DNA from: Spelaeicoccus albus
GTDB taxonomy: Bacteria > Actinomycetota > Actinomycetes > Actinomycetales > Brevibacteriaceae
Assembly (NCBI RefSeq): GCF_013409065.1
Contig: NZ_JACBZP010000001.1
Span: 3,048,518-3,112,517, forward strand
DNA length: 64,000 nucleotides
Direction of reading: 5' to 3'
Positions within the stretch are counted from its first letter, which is position 1, and every line of letters begins with the position of its first letter. Shown in pieces: positions 9,230 to 17,491 of this stretch. Position numbers and translations under genes: made by a program. The notes below the pieces were generated by a model. The model was not told the DNA's origin and searched no databases. It was given only the letters and a program-made list of their open reading frames with translations.

Positions 9230-10672
9230 ATGCCGATCTGGAAGCTCTACGGCGACGGTAAGACAATCAGGCCGGGCGACGTGGTCGCCCCCGACGAGCG
9301 GTTGGGATGGGGCCGCACCATCGGGCTCGGCGCGCAACACGTCGTGTCCATGTTCGGCGCGACGTTCGTCTTTCCCATCGTCATGGGGCTCAACCCGCAG
9401 CTGGCCGTCATGTTCTCGGGCATCTGCACCATCGTGTTCCTGCTCATCGTGCAAGGGCGCATTCCGAGCTATCTGGGCACATCCGCAGCATTCGTAGGAG
9501 GCGTCGCGGCGATCCGCGCCCAAGGCGGCGACAGCGCCGAAGTCACCGGCGCCATCCTGGTCAGCGGTGCCGTCCTGGGCGTCGTCGGCATCATCGTGCA
9601 CTTCCTGGGCGGACGTATCGTCTACAAGGTGCTGCCGCCGGTCGTCACGGGCGCTGTTGTCATGTTGATCGGCTTCAACCTGGCCCCCGTGGTCGCCAAT
9701 ACGTATTGGCCGCAGGACCAATGGGTCGCACTGATAGTGATGGTCGCTCTGATCCTGATGAGCGTCGGTCTGCGCGGCTTCCTCGGCCGCATCGCCATCT
9801 TCTTGTCGCTGGTCCTCGGCTACGTGCTGTCCTGGATCCTCGATCTCATTTCCGGCCCGATCACGGCCTTCGACGCGGGCGCCGGCAAGGTGACTGAGCA
9901 TTTGCGCGTGAACTGGGACGGCGTGACGAACTCGGCATGGTTCGGCCTTCCGCCGATGTCGGACTCCAACGGCGTCGTCGGCATCCACGCCCCGTCGTTC
10001 AGCATGGCAATGGTAGTCCTGGTGCTGCCCGGTGTCATCGCGCTGATCGCCGAGAACGCCGGACACGTCAAGGCAGTCGCCGAAATGACCGGCAAGGATC
10101 TCGACCCCATGATGGGCCGGGCGCTGGCGGCCGACGGCCTGGGCACCGTCATCGCCAGCTCGTTCGGCGGCTCCCCCACCACCACCTACGCCGAGAACAT
10201 CGGCGTCATGGCAGCCACCAAGGTCTACTCGACGGCCGCATACGTGGTAGCGGCAATAGTCGCAATCCTCTTCGGGTTGTCTCCGAAGTTCGGCGCGCTC
10301 ATCTCCGCAACACCGGGCGGAGTCCTCGGCGGCATCACCGTCGTGCTCTACGGCATGATCGGCCTGTTGGGCGCCAAGATCTGGCGGGAGAACAAGGTCG
10401 ACTTCGGCAACCCGCTCAACCTGGTCCCGGTCGCGGCCGGCCTGATCATCGCCATCGGCGACACGTCGATCAAATTCTCGGACTCCTTCTCGCTCAGCGG
10501 CATTTCGCTCGGCACCATCGTCGTGATCGTGATGTACCACGTCTGCCGTGCCATCGCCCCGGCGCATTTGAAGTCCGAAGCGGTAGGCGTCGCGTTGACC
10601 GGCGAAGGCCATCACACGCTTGACGATGACAACGACGACACTGCCGAGGAAGGGACGGGTTCGCGTCAATGA
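9230..10672 (+). CDS. uraA: NCS2-family uracil permease (UraA type)
   Basis: A 480-residue, roughly 14-helix inner-membrane proton symporter. Residues that bind uracil in E. coli UraA are matched: E275 and H279 in AENAGH (UraA AEHVGH, E241/H245) and E322 in TTTYAENIGVM (UraA NTTYGENIGVM, E290). Xanthine permeases of the same family have QNNG-type sequences there, so pyrimidine transport is favoured. I chose the ATG at 9230 (MPIWKLYGDGK, the usual family start) over the upstream GTG at 9149, which would add 27 polar residues. It is the first gene of the rightward operon; its stop overlaps the next start as ATGA. The substrate is most likely uracil, possibly thymine. This gene is the strongest clue that the island handles pyrimidines. 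Confidence 0.88.
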   Translation: MPIWKLYGDGKTIRPGDVVAPDERLGWGRTIGLGAQHVVSMFGATFVFPIVMGLNPQLAVMFSGICTIVFLLIVQGRIPSYLGTSAAFVGGVAAIRAQGGDSAEVTGAILVSGAVLGVVGIIVHFLGGRIVYKVLPPVVTGAVVMLIGFNLAPVVANTYWPQDQWVALIVMVALILMSVGLRGFLGRIAIFLSLVLGYVLSWILDLISGPITAFDAGAGKVTEHLRVNWDGVTNSAWFGLPPMSDSNGVVGIHAPSFSMAMVVLVLPGVIALIAENAGHVKAVAEMTGKDLDPMMGRALAADGLGTVIASSFGGSPTTTYAENIGVMAATKVYSTAAYVVAAIVAILFGLSPKFGALISATPGGVLGGITVVLYGMIGLLGAKIWRENKVDFGNPLNLVPVAAGLIIAIGDTSIKFSDSFSLSGISLGTIVVIVMYHVCRAIAPAHLKSEAVGVALTGEGHHTLDDDNDDTAEEGTGSRQ

Positions 10673-11592
10673 AGCCCTCTCCGCTGACGTACCACCGGCC
10701 GGCCACGCTGGAGGAAGCGTGCGAAACCCTTTCCGGAACGGGCGGAAAGGTTCTGGCCGGAGGTCAGTCGCTCATTCCACTGTTGTCCATGCGGCTCGCG
10801 GCGCCGGCCGATCTGATCGACATCAATCAGCTGCCCGGGCTGGACGCCATCGACGTGGCGGCCGACTCCGTCACCTTCGGCGCGCTGGTCCGTCACACGG
10901 CGCTGCTGGGCGACAAGCGTGCGTCGGACGCCGCTCCGCTTCTCGGCCGCGCACTGGCCCACGTCGCCCATCCGACAATCCGCAACCGCGGGACGACCGT
11001 CGGCTCGATCGCCCATGCCGACCCGGCCTCGGAAATGCCCGCCGTCCTGACCTTATTGGGCGGTGAAGTGCACGCCGTGTCCACTCGCGGCCGTCGCACC
11101 ATTCCGGTCGACGACTTCTTCCTCGGCCCGCTAGAAACGGCGCTGGCCGAAGACGAGTTGGCTGTTGCGGTGCGGGTGCCGCGGCAATCACGGGGCGAAG
11201 GGACCGCCATCGACGAGCTTGCCCGCCGGCACGGCGATTACGCCATGGCCGGCGTCGCGGCCCGTGTCCGGCTGTCGGGTTCCGGGTCCGACGCCGTCAT
11301 CGACGACGCCGCCGCCACATACATCTCGGCCGGCGACATGGGCAGGCGCTACGACTTCTCGGACGTCTTGCGCGGGACGGCGCCGGATGACCCGGAACTC
11401 AACGCGCGGCTGAGCCGGGCCGGTGACAGTGCCCGCGACATAGTCGACACCGATGCCGACATCCACGCCAGTGCCGACTACCGGTCTCAGCTGGTGGCCG
11501 CTTTGACGGCGCGCGTGCTGGGAGCGGCAGTCGCCGATGCGGCAGGCATGACAGTGGACACTCGCGATTTCCATGAAAGGAGCCGCTCATGA
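10669..11592 (+). CDS. FAD-binding (medium) subunit of a molybdenum hydroxylase
   Basis: A 307-residue CoxM/XdhB-like protein which carries FAD and passes electrons from the iron-sulfur subunit to the acceptor. FAD motifs are AGGQSLIPLLSMRLA at 31-45 and TIRNRGTTVGSIAHADPASE at about 103-122. Typical length is 280-300. It overlaps the permease stop and the next start by four bases each (ATGA), so the three subunits are translationally coupled. Together with the two following genes it forms a complete heterotrimeric enzyme of the xanthine dehydrogenase/CO dehydrogenase family. From context I infer uracil (thymine) dehydrogenase activity, oxidising C-6 of uracil to give barbiturate; the family itself does not fix the substrate. 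Confidence 0.93.
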   Translation: MKPSPLTYHRPATLEEACETLSGTGGKVLAGGQSLIPLLSMRLAAPADLIDINQLPGLDAIDVAADSVTFGALVRHTALLGDKRASDAAPLLGRALAHVAHPTIRNRGTTVGSIAHADPASEMPAVLTLLGGEVHAVSTRGRRTIPVDDFFLGPLETALAEDELAVAVRVPRQSRGEGTAIDELARRHGDYAMAGVAARVRLSGSGSDAVIDDAAATYISAGDMGRRYDFSDVLRGTAPDDPELNARLSRAGDSARDIVDTDADIHASADYRSQLVAALTARVLGAAVADAAGMTVDTRDFHERSRS

Positions 11593-12227
11593 CCGCGAAG
11601 ACTACCGACCAAACGCTGGCCGAGCTTTACGAGGACACCGGCGAGCAGCACATTGCCGTGACGTTCACATTCAATAGGGTTCCGCAAACCGTGATCGTGC
11701 CCTCGCGCACGCTGGCCTCGGACGCCATCCGGCACTATTTGCGCAAGACCGGCACACACGTCGGGTGCGAACACGGCGTGTGTGGAGCGTGCACCGTCCT
11801 GCTGGACGGCGAACCGGTACGGTCGTGCCTGCTGCTTGCCGCATCCCTGGAGGGCCACGAGGTCACCACAGTCGAAGGACTGCCCGACGAGGACGGCACA
11901 TTGCACCCCGTGCAACAGGCCTTCATCGACTGCCACGGCCTGCAATGCGGCTTTTGCACCCCCGGGTTCGTCACGACCATCGCCGCTTATCTCGAGACCA
12001 ACGAGAACCCCACCCGCGAAGAAGCAACCGAAGCTATTGCCGGCAACCTGTGCCGCTGCACCGGATATCAAAACATCAAAGCCGCAGTGCTGCGCGCCGC
12101 CGAGATCAAACGCGAGCGCGCCGGCGGCTCACCGCTGGGCGACGACTACGAAATTTCCGACATGGCTCTCGAAACCAAGGTGCGCGGTTCCACCGGGCCG
12201 GTCGACGGAAGGAGCGACCCGGCATGA
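11589..12227 (+). CDS. [2Fe-2S] (small) subunit of the molybdenum hydroxylase
   Basis: A 212-residue CoxS/XdhC-like ferredoxin subunit that carries two [2Fe-2S] clusters between molybdenum and FAD. The plant-type cluster ligands are C60, C65, C68 and C80 (CEHGVCGAC). The second cluster has C120, C123, C155 and C157 (CGFCTPG and CRCTGYQNI). CoxS proteins are usually about 160 residues; this one has roughly 22 extra residues at the N-terminus and 35 at the C-terminus. The start overlaps the previous stop (ATGA) and the stop overlaps the next ATG. An extended C-terminus after the KAAV helix is seen in several actinobacterial relatives and may pack against the large subunit; that is inference. 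Confidence 0.94.
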   Translation: MTAKTTDQTLAELYEDTGEQHIAVTFTFNRVPQTVIVPSRTLASDAIRHYLRKTGTHVGCEHGVCGACTVLLDGEPVRSCLLLAASLEGHEVTTVEGLPDEDGTLHPVQQAFIDCHGLQCGFCTPGFVTTIAAYLETNENPTREEATEAIAGNLCRCTGYQNIKAAVLRAAEIKRERAGGSPLGDDYEISDMALETKVRGSTGPVDGRSDPA

Positions 12228-14686
12228 CCGCCACCAGGACCGAACGGGACACTGCCACGAGCTTCGGCTCTCCGATCACCCGGTCGGAGGACGAGCGGCT
12301 CCTGGTCGGCGACGGCCGCTACCTCGACGATCTCGGCCACGACGCGCTCGTCGCGGCGTTCGTGCGCTCGCCGCACGCCCATGCCATCGTCACTGACATC
12401 AACGTGGACGCCGCGCTCGACGTCGCCGGCGTGGAGGCCGTCTTCACCTACGACGACCTGGTGGCCGACTCCGAAGCCGTCGCCGAAGCCATGCCGCTGC
12501 TGATCCCGCACCCGCAACTCGACCATCCGCGCACCGGATATCCGCTGGTGCCGGGCAAGGTGAACCACGTCGGTGAAGCCATCGTGATGGTTGTCGCCAA
12601 GAACCGATACGTTGCCGAGGATGCGTGCGCGCTCGTCGACATCACGTACGAAGACCTGCCGCCGGTGGTGGGCATCGAAACGGCGCGGGACGGGCAGAAC
12701 CTGGTGCACGACGACGTCCCCGGCAACGTGGCGGCCCATTTGCACCACAGTTTCGGCGATGTCGATGCCGAACTGAAGAAGGCACCGCACACGCTCACCG
12801 TGAACCTGGACATCGAACGCTCCGCCTCGATGCCCATGGAAGGCCGGGGCGTCTACGCGCGCTGGGACACCGATGAGAACTCGCTCACGTTCTGGACGTC
12901 GACGCAAACGTCCACGTCGGTGCGCGCGGCCATCGCGGCCCGACTCAGCATGCCGTTGAACAAGGTCCAGTGCATTGCGCCGGACGTCGGCGGCGGGTTC
13001 GGCATGAAGATCGTGCACCCGTGGCCCGAAGAGGTGATGGTCGCGTGGGCGGCCAGGAAACTGGCGCAGGCCGGCATCTCCAAAGAAGTGAAGTGGACGG
13101 AGGACCGGCGCGAGCATTTCATCGCCAGTGCGCACGAACGCGGACAGTTGCAGGAAGTGACCGTCGGCTTCGACGACGACGGCCGGTTGTTGGCCTTCGA
13201 CTTCACGCTGTGGCACGACAACGGCGCCTACGTCCCGTACGGCTTGATAGTCATCATCAACACAACGACGCAGGTGCTCGGACCGTACAAGCCGGTGTCG
13301 TTCCGTGCGAACGCGTACTCGCTGTACACCAACACCGTCATCGTCACGCCGTACCGTGGAGCCGGACGCCCGCAAGGCGTGTTCGCCATGGAGCGCGCGA
13401 TGGACGCTATTGCGCACTACCTGAAAAAGGATCCGACGGCCGTCCGCGAGACGAATTTCATCCTGCCCGAGGAAATGCCCTACGACTTCGGCCTGACGTT
13501 CCAGGACGGTCGCCCGCTCATTTACGACACCGGCGACTATCAGGTCGGCATGGACAAGATCAAAAAGCAGATCGGATGGGACGACTTCCCGGCCCGGCGG
13601 GAAGCCGCCCGCGCCGAAGGCCGGCGCATCGGCATCGGCGTGGGCGCGTATGTCGAGGGCACCGGGCCCGGCCCGTACGAGGGCGCGCACGTGGTCGTCG
13701 AAACGTCCGGGAAGGTCAAGGCCGCCACCGGACTGACCACCCAAGGGCAAGGTCACCAGACCAGTTTCGCGCAAATAGTTGCCGACGATCTCGGCGTGGA
13801 CGTCCGCGACGTCGAAATCGTCACCGGCGACACCCGCAGGTTCGGATATGCGGTCGGCACCTTCGCTTCCCGAGGCGCGGTGATGTCCGGGTCGGCGTTC
13901 CACATCGCCGCGCAAATGGTTGCCGACAAGGCGAAGGCGGTGGCCGGCAAATCGCTGGGCGTGCCGCCGGACGAACTCGAACTGCGCGGCGGACACGTGT
14001 GCCCCGTCGGCGTCGAACCGGGCGCCGAGGGAACTATGCCGTTGGGTGTGGCAGCGGTCTTGTCGAACCCGTTGCGCTATGCCTTCGACGAGGCCTCCAA
14101 GCAGGCCACCCAGTTCAGCACCGGCGACACCGACATGTCGAAGCCGCCGATCGCCGAGGGCGAGCAGCCCGGACTCGAAGCCACCGGCTATTACTCGCCG
14201 CCGCGCTCCACATTCGCGTCCGGCGTGCACGCCGTCATTGTGGAAACCGACCCGCTGACCGCCGAGATCAACATCCTCAAGTATGCGATAGTGCACGACT
14301 GCGGCAATATGATCAATCCGCGCATCGTCGAAGGCCAAGTGCACGGAGGTCTGGCACAAGGGATCGGCGGCGCGCTCTACGAGAAGATCGCCTACGACGA
14401 GCACGGGCAAATGCTCAACGCATCATTCATGGACTTCCTGCTGCCGTACGCCACCGAAGTGCCCGAAAGCCTCGATATCGACCACACCGTCACGCCGTCC
14501 GGACTCAACCCGCTCGGCATGAAGGGCGTCGGCGAAGCGGGCGTGATCCCGGTATCGGCGGCAGTGGCCGCTGCCATTGAGGACGCCGAGGGCTTTCCGA
14601 TCACCAAGATGCCCATCTCGCCGTCCGACCTCTTTGAATTGCGCCGCGCCCACGAGCGCGGAGAACTGCCGAGCCTCAGCTCTTAA
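12224..14686 (+). CDS. Molybdopterin-binding (large) subunit, probable uracil/thymine dehydrogenase
   Basis: An 820-residue CoxL/XdhA-type catalytic subunit. The start is the ATG at 12224, overlapping the small-subunit stop and preceded by GGAAGGAG. Molybdopterin-cytosine-dinucleotide contacts are seen in GGGFGMK near 263 and GQGHQTSF near 510; the catalytic glutamate is E771 in GMKGVGEAG. The loop that carries AYRCSFR in true CO dehydrogenase reads PYRGAGRP (376-383) here, so the copper-binding cysteine is absent and CO oxidation is excluded. The enzyme is cytoplasmic and needs a CoxG-type partner and molybdenum-cofactor genes elsewhere. Permease and barbiturase neighbours make uracil the best substrate guess, giving barbiturate; hydroxylation of another N-heterocycle is the alternative. 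Confidence 0.9.
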   Translation: MTATRTERDTATSFGSPITRSEDERLLVGDGRYLDDLGHDALVAAFVRSPHAHAIVTDINVDAALDVAGVEAVFTYDDLVADSEAVAEAMPLLIPHPQLDHPRTGYPLVPGKVNHVGEAIVMVVAKNRYVAEDACALVDITYEDLPPVVGIETARDGQNLVHDDVPGNVAAHLHHSFGDVDAELKKAPHTLTVNLDIERSASMPMEGRGVYARWDTDENSLTFWTSTQTSTSVRAAIAARLSMPLNKVQCIAPDVGGGFGMKIVHPWPEEVMVAWAARKLAQAGISKEVKWTEDRREHFIASAHERGQLQEVTVGFDDDGRLLAFDFTLWHDNGAYVPYGLIVIINTTTQVLGPYKPVSFRANAYSLYTNTVIVTPYRGAGRPQGVFAMERAMDAIAHYLKKDPTAVRETNFILPEEMPYDFGLTFQDGRPLIYDTGDYQVGMDKIKKQIGWDDFPARREAARAEGRRIGIGVGAYVEGTGPGPYEGAHVVVETSGKVKAATGLTTQGQGHQTSFAQIVADDLGVDVRDVEIVTGDTRRFGYAVGTFASRGAVMSGSAFHIAAQMVADKAKAVAGKSLGVPPDELELRGGHVCPVGVEPGAEGTMPLGVAAVLSNPLRYAFDEASKQATQFSTGDTDMSKPPIAEGEQPGLEATGYYSPPRSTFASGVHAVIVETDPLTAEINILKYAIVHDCGNMINPRIVEGQVHGGLAQGIGGALYEKIAYDEHGQMLNASFMDFLLPYATEVPESLDIDHTVTPSGLNPLGMKGVGEAGVIPVSAAVAAAIEDAEGFPITKMPISPSDLFELRRAHERGELPSLSS

Positions 14687-14698
14687 GAAGGAGAACTC

Positions 14699-15367
14699 AT
14701 GAAGATCGCCGACACCGCTACCCTGCATGCCTCGCCGCCGGACGTGTTCGATGCGCTGCAGGACCCGAAGGTGCTTGCCGCCTCCATTCCGGGCGTGCAG
14801 ACGCTCGACCGGGTCAGCGACGACCATTACACGGCCACCATCGTGGCAGGCGTGGCAGCGATCAAGGGCAGCTTCACCGGGGAGGTCACGCTGTCGGAAC
14901 AGTCGCGGCCCGACTCGTTCGTCATGACGGCGTCCGGCGCCGGAGCGCCCGGCACGGTGAAGGCCATCGTCACGGTGCGGCTGGCCCCGACCGACGACGG
15001 CGGCACCACGCTGACTTACGAGGCGGACGCCGTCGTGGGCGGCATGGTCGGCGGTGTCGGCCAACGCATGATCACCGGCGTGGCCAAAAAGATGGCGGGA
15101 GTGTTTTTCACGACCGTGGACGAAGTGATCGAGGGCGGCATCCCCGATATGCCGGCCCCGGGCGACACGGCGTCCGGCGCTGCCGAGGCCGCCGCCCCCG
15201 ATGATCGGGCGCTGCAGACCCAGGGAGTACACGCCCGCGGCCCGGCAGCGATGCCCGCCGTGACCGGCGCGGCGTCCGAACGCGGCTTCGCGGCCGGAAT
15301 GCTCGCCGGCGCCGTGATCGCCCTGGCCGGCGTGGCCGTCGGCGGCCTTGTCGGCCGTCGGCGCTGA
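14699..15367 (+). CDS. CoxG-like SRPBCC protein with C-terminal membrane anchor
   Basis: A 222-residue protein. Residues 1-150 match the CoxG/SRPBCC fold (start MKIADTATLHASPPDVFDAL, then DPKVLAASIPG and the GVAKKMAG region). A flexible Ala/Pro/Gly linker follows, and then one hydrophobic helix (about 196-217, GMLAGAVIALAGVAVGGLVG) ending in RRR. CoxG in carboxydotrophs recruits the molybdenum hydroxylase to the cytoplasmic membrane, probably to reach the quinone pool. The same job is likely here and would link uracil oxidation to respiration instead of NAD. AAGAAGGAG precedes the ATG. The gene lies 12 bp after the large subunit and 39 bp before hyuA. Confidence 0.88.
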   Translation: MKIADTATLHASPPDVFDALQDPKVLAASIPGVQTLDRVSDDHYTATIVAGVAAIKGSFTGEVTLSEQSRPDSFVMTASGAGAPGTVKAIVTVRLAPTDDGGTTLTYEADAVVGGMVGGVGQRMITGVAKKMAGVFFTTVDEVIEGGIPDMPAPGDTASGAAEAAAPDDRALQTQGVHARGPAAMPAVTGAASERGFAAGMLAGAVIALAGVAVGGLVGRRR

Positions 15368-15406
15368 CCGACGCCGATCCCCCTTCCGCACAACCAAGGA
15401 GTACGA

Positions 15407-17488
15407 GTGGCACCAAGACGCATCCGGGTGGGAATCGACACCGGCGGCACATTCACCGACATCGTCGGCGTCGATTTCGCCTCGGGCGAGATCGTCACCA
15501 CCAAGACGCCGTCCACCCCGGCCGACCCGGCGGTCGGGTTCCTCGACGGCATTGAAAAGGTGCTGGCGAAGGCGGGCCTGACCGGCGATGCGCTGACGGC
15601 CGTCAGTCACGGCACGACAGTCGCCACGAACAGGCTGCTCGAGGGCAAGGTCGACGACCTGGGATTCATCACCACCGAGGGATATCCGCACGTGCTGGAG
15701 ATCGCCCGCCAGTCGGTGCCCGACGGGTACGGCAACTCGTATTTCTGGGTCAAGCCCGACCGGATCGTGCCGGCCGACAGGGTGCGCACCATTCGCGGTC
15801 GCCTCGACTACACCGGCAAAGAGCTGCGCCCGCTGAACGAGGACGACGTGCGTGCCGCCGCGCGATTCTTTGCCGCGGCCGGCATCAAGACTCTGGGCAT
15901 CTGCCTCATGCACGCGTACGCCAATCCGGTGCACGAGGAGTGGGCGCGCCGCATTGTGCTCGAGGAGATGCCCGACGCCACCATCAGCATCTCCAGCGAG
16001 GTGTTGCGCGAATACCGCGAATACGAACGGTCCATCACGACGCTCGTGGACGCGGCGGTCAAACCGAGTATCCGCGACTACGTGATGCACATCGCCGAGC
16101 GCCTCCGCGACTACACGGGCGAGGCCGGCACGGCACGCGATGTGCCGTTTTACGTGATGAAGTCCAACGGCGGCGTCCTGTCGGCACGTGAAGTCGTGCA
16201 CCAGCCCATCACCACAGTGCTGTCGGGGCCGGCGGCCGGCGCGCTCGGCGCCGCAGTCGTGGCCAAGGCCGCCGGCATCGACCGGGTGCTGACCTGCGAC
16301 GGCGGCGGCACGTCGACGGATGTGACCGTCGTGGTGGACGGCGAGCCGGCGCTCACGACGGAGGGCACGATCGGGGCGTACCCGTCGAAGATCCCCATGA
16401 TCGACGTGGTCACCGTCGGTGCCGGCGGCGGTTCGATCGCCTGGACGACGCCGGAGGGCACCTTGCGGGTCGGCCCGGCTTCGGCCGGCGCGGACCCGGG
16501 GCCGATCTGCTACGGCGCCGGAGGCACGGAGCCGACGATCACCGACGCGCACGTGCTGCTGGGGCGGATCCCGCCGCATCTGCTCGGCGGCGAGATCCCG
16601 CTGGACCGGGACGCCGCAGCCGCGGGCATCGACGAATTGGCACGGGAGTTGAAACTCAGCCGGGAAGAGTGCGCCGGGGGCATCCTCGAGGTCTCGGCAT
16701 GGAACCAGGCGAACGCCCTGCGCCGGATCACCGTGGGGCGCGGGCTCGACGTCCGCGACTTCACGCTCGTCACGTTCGGCGGCTCCGGATCGCTCCTGGC
16801 CTGCCGCCTGATCGACGTGCTCGGACTGGCCGGCGTGCTGGTGCCCGCCAATCCCGGCAACCTATCCGCATACGGGCTGCTCACGGTCGACGTGCGCAAC
16901 GATTATGTGCAGACGTACGTCAGCCGTCACGACCGGCTGGACGCCGGCGTGCTTGCCGGGATCGTCGAATCGCTGTCGACCGAAGCGGCGACGGCTCTGA
17001 CCGACGAGGGCTTCGAGAAGTCCGAACACCGGTTCGCTCGCACCGCCGACCTGCGGTACGTCGGCCAAGCGTACGAGGTGCGCGTGCCCCTCGGCGAGGG
17101 CCCCGTCGATGCGACGCTGATGGATGCCGCTGCCGAAACGTTCCACGACGCCCACCGCGACCTGTACGGCTACGACTTTCGCGGCGATCCTTCGCAACAC
17201 GTCGAATGGGTCAACGTGCGCGTGACCGGAATCGGGCCGATCCCGCGGCCGGAGCCGGCGACCATCCCGGCCGGGCACGGCGCCGACGCCGCACGCACCG
17301 GCACCCGGCGCGCCTACTTCGACGAGTGGTCGGACGTGCCGTTGTATTCGCGCGAACTCCTCGGCGACGGCGACGTTGTCACGGGACCGGCAGTGATCGA
17401 GGAGTTCTCGTCCACGGTGCCGCTGCACCCCGGATTCACTGCCGTCGTCGACCGGTTCGGCAATTTGACCATCAGCAAAGGAGCCTAA
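15407..17488 (+). CDS. hyuA: Hydantoinase A / 5-oxoprolinase-type ATPase subunit
   Basis: A 693-residue HyuA subunit of the hydantoinase/oxoprolinase/acetone-carboxylase superfamily. These enzymes use ATP to activate a cyclic or carboxyl amide. Actin-like phosphate loops are evident: GIDTGGTFTDIVGVD (7-21), AVSHGTTVATNRLLEG (about 65-80) and CDGGGTSTDVTVV near 300. The start is the GTG at 15407, with AGGAG in the right place. hyuB follows after 3 bp, as usual for the pair. Known partners act on N-methylhydantoin, 5-oxoproline, acetone or acetophenone. In this island the substrate is open: a pyrimidine-derived ring, a barbiturate derivative, or an amide left after carbamoyl transfer. ATP use here would be balanced by ATP from carbamate kinase. 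Confidence 0.92.
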   Translation: MAPRRIRVGIDTGGTFTDIVGVDFASGEIVTTKTPSTPADPAVGFLDGIEKVLAKAGLTGDALTAVSHGTTVATNRLLEGKVDDLGFITTEGYPHVLEIARQSVPDGYGNSYFWVKPDRIVPADRVRTIRGRLDYTGKELRPLNEDDVRAAARFFAAAGIKTLGICLMHAYANPVHEEWARRIVLEEMPDATISISSEVLREYREYERSITTLVDAAVKPSIRDYVMHIAERLRDYTGEAGTARDVPFYVMKSNGGVLSAREVVHQPITTVLSGPAAGALGAAVVAKAAGIDRVLTCDGGGTSTDVTVVVDGEPALTTEGTIGAYPSKIPMIDVVTVGAGGGSIAWTTPEGTLRVGPASAGADPGPICYGAGGTEPTITDAHVLLGRIPPHLLGGEIPLDRDAAAAGIDELARELKLSREECAGGILEVSAWNQANALRRITVGRGLDVRDFTLVTFGGSGSLLACRLIDVLGLAGVLVPANPGNLSAYGLLTVDVRNDYVQTYVSRHDRLDAGVLAGIVESLSTEAATALTDEGFEKSEHRFARTADLRYVGQAYEVRVPLGEGPVDATLMDAAAETFHDAHRDLYGYDFRGDPSQHVEWVNVRVTGIGPIPRPEPATIPAGHGADAARTGTRRAYFDEWSDVPLYSRELLGDGDVVTGPAVIEEFSSTVPLHPGFTAVVDRFGNLTISKGA

Positions 17489-17491
17489 GCC

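Noticed and set aside
12146-14410. 754-codon open frame antisense to the molybdenum hydroxylase large subunit
   Set aside because: Low-complexity, Arg/His/Asp-rich translation without domain features; shadow of the real gene. The same applies to long frames opposite pucR (6534-8306), fdrA (4550-6403), hyuA (14423-16579) and gltB (48057-49682).
10669-14686. Annotation as aerobic CO dehydrogenase
   Set aside because: The active-site loop lacks the cysteine that binds copper (PYRGAGRP in place of AYRCSFR), and neighbours are pyrimidine genes.
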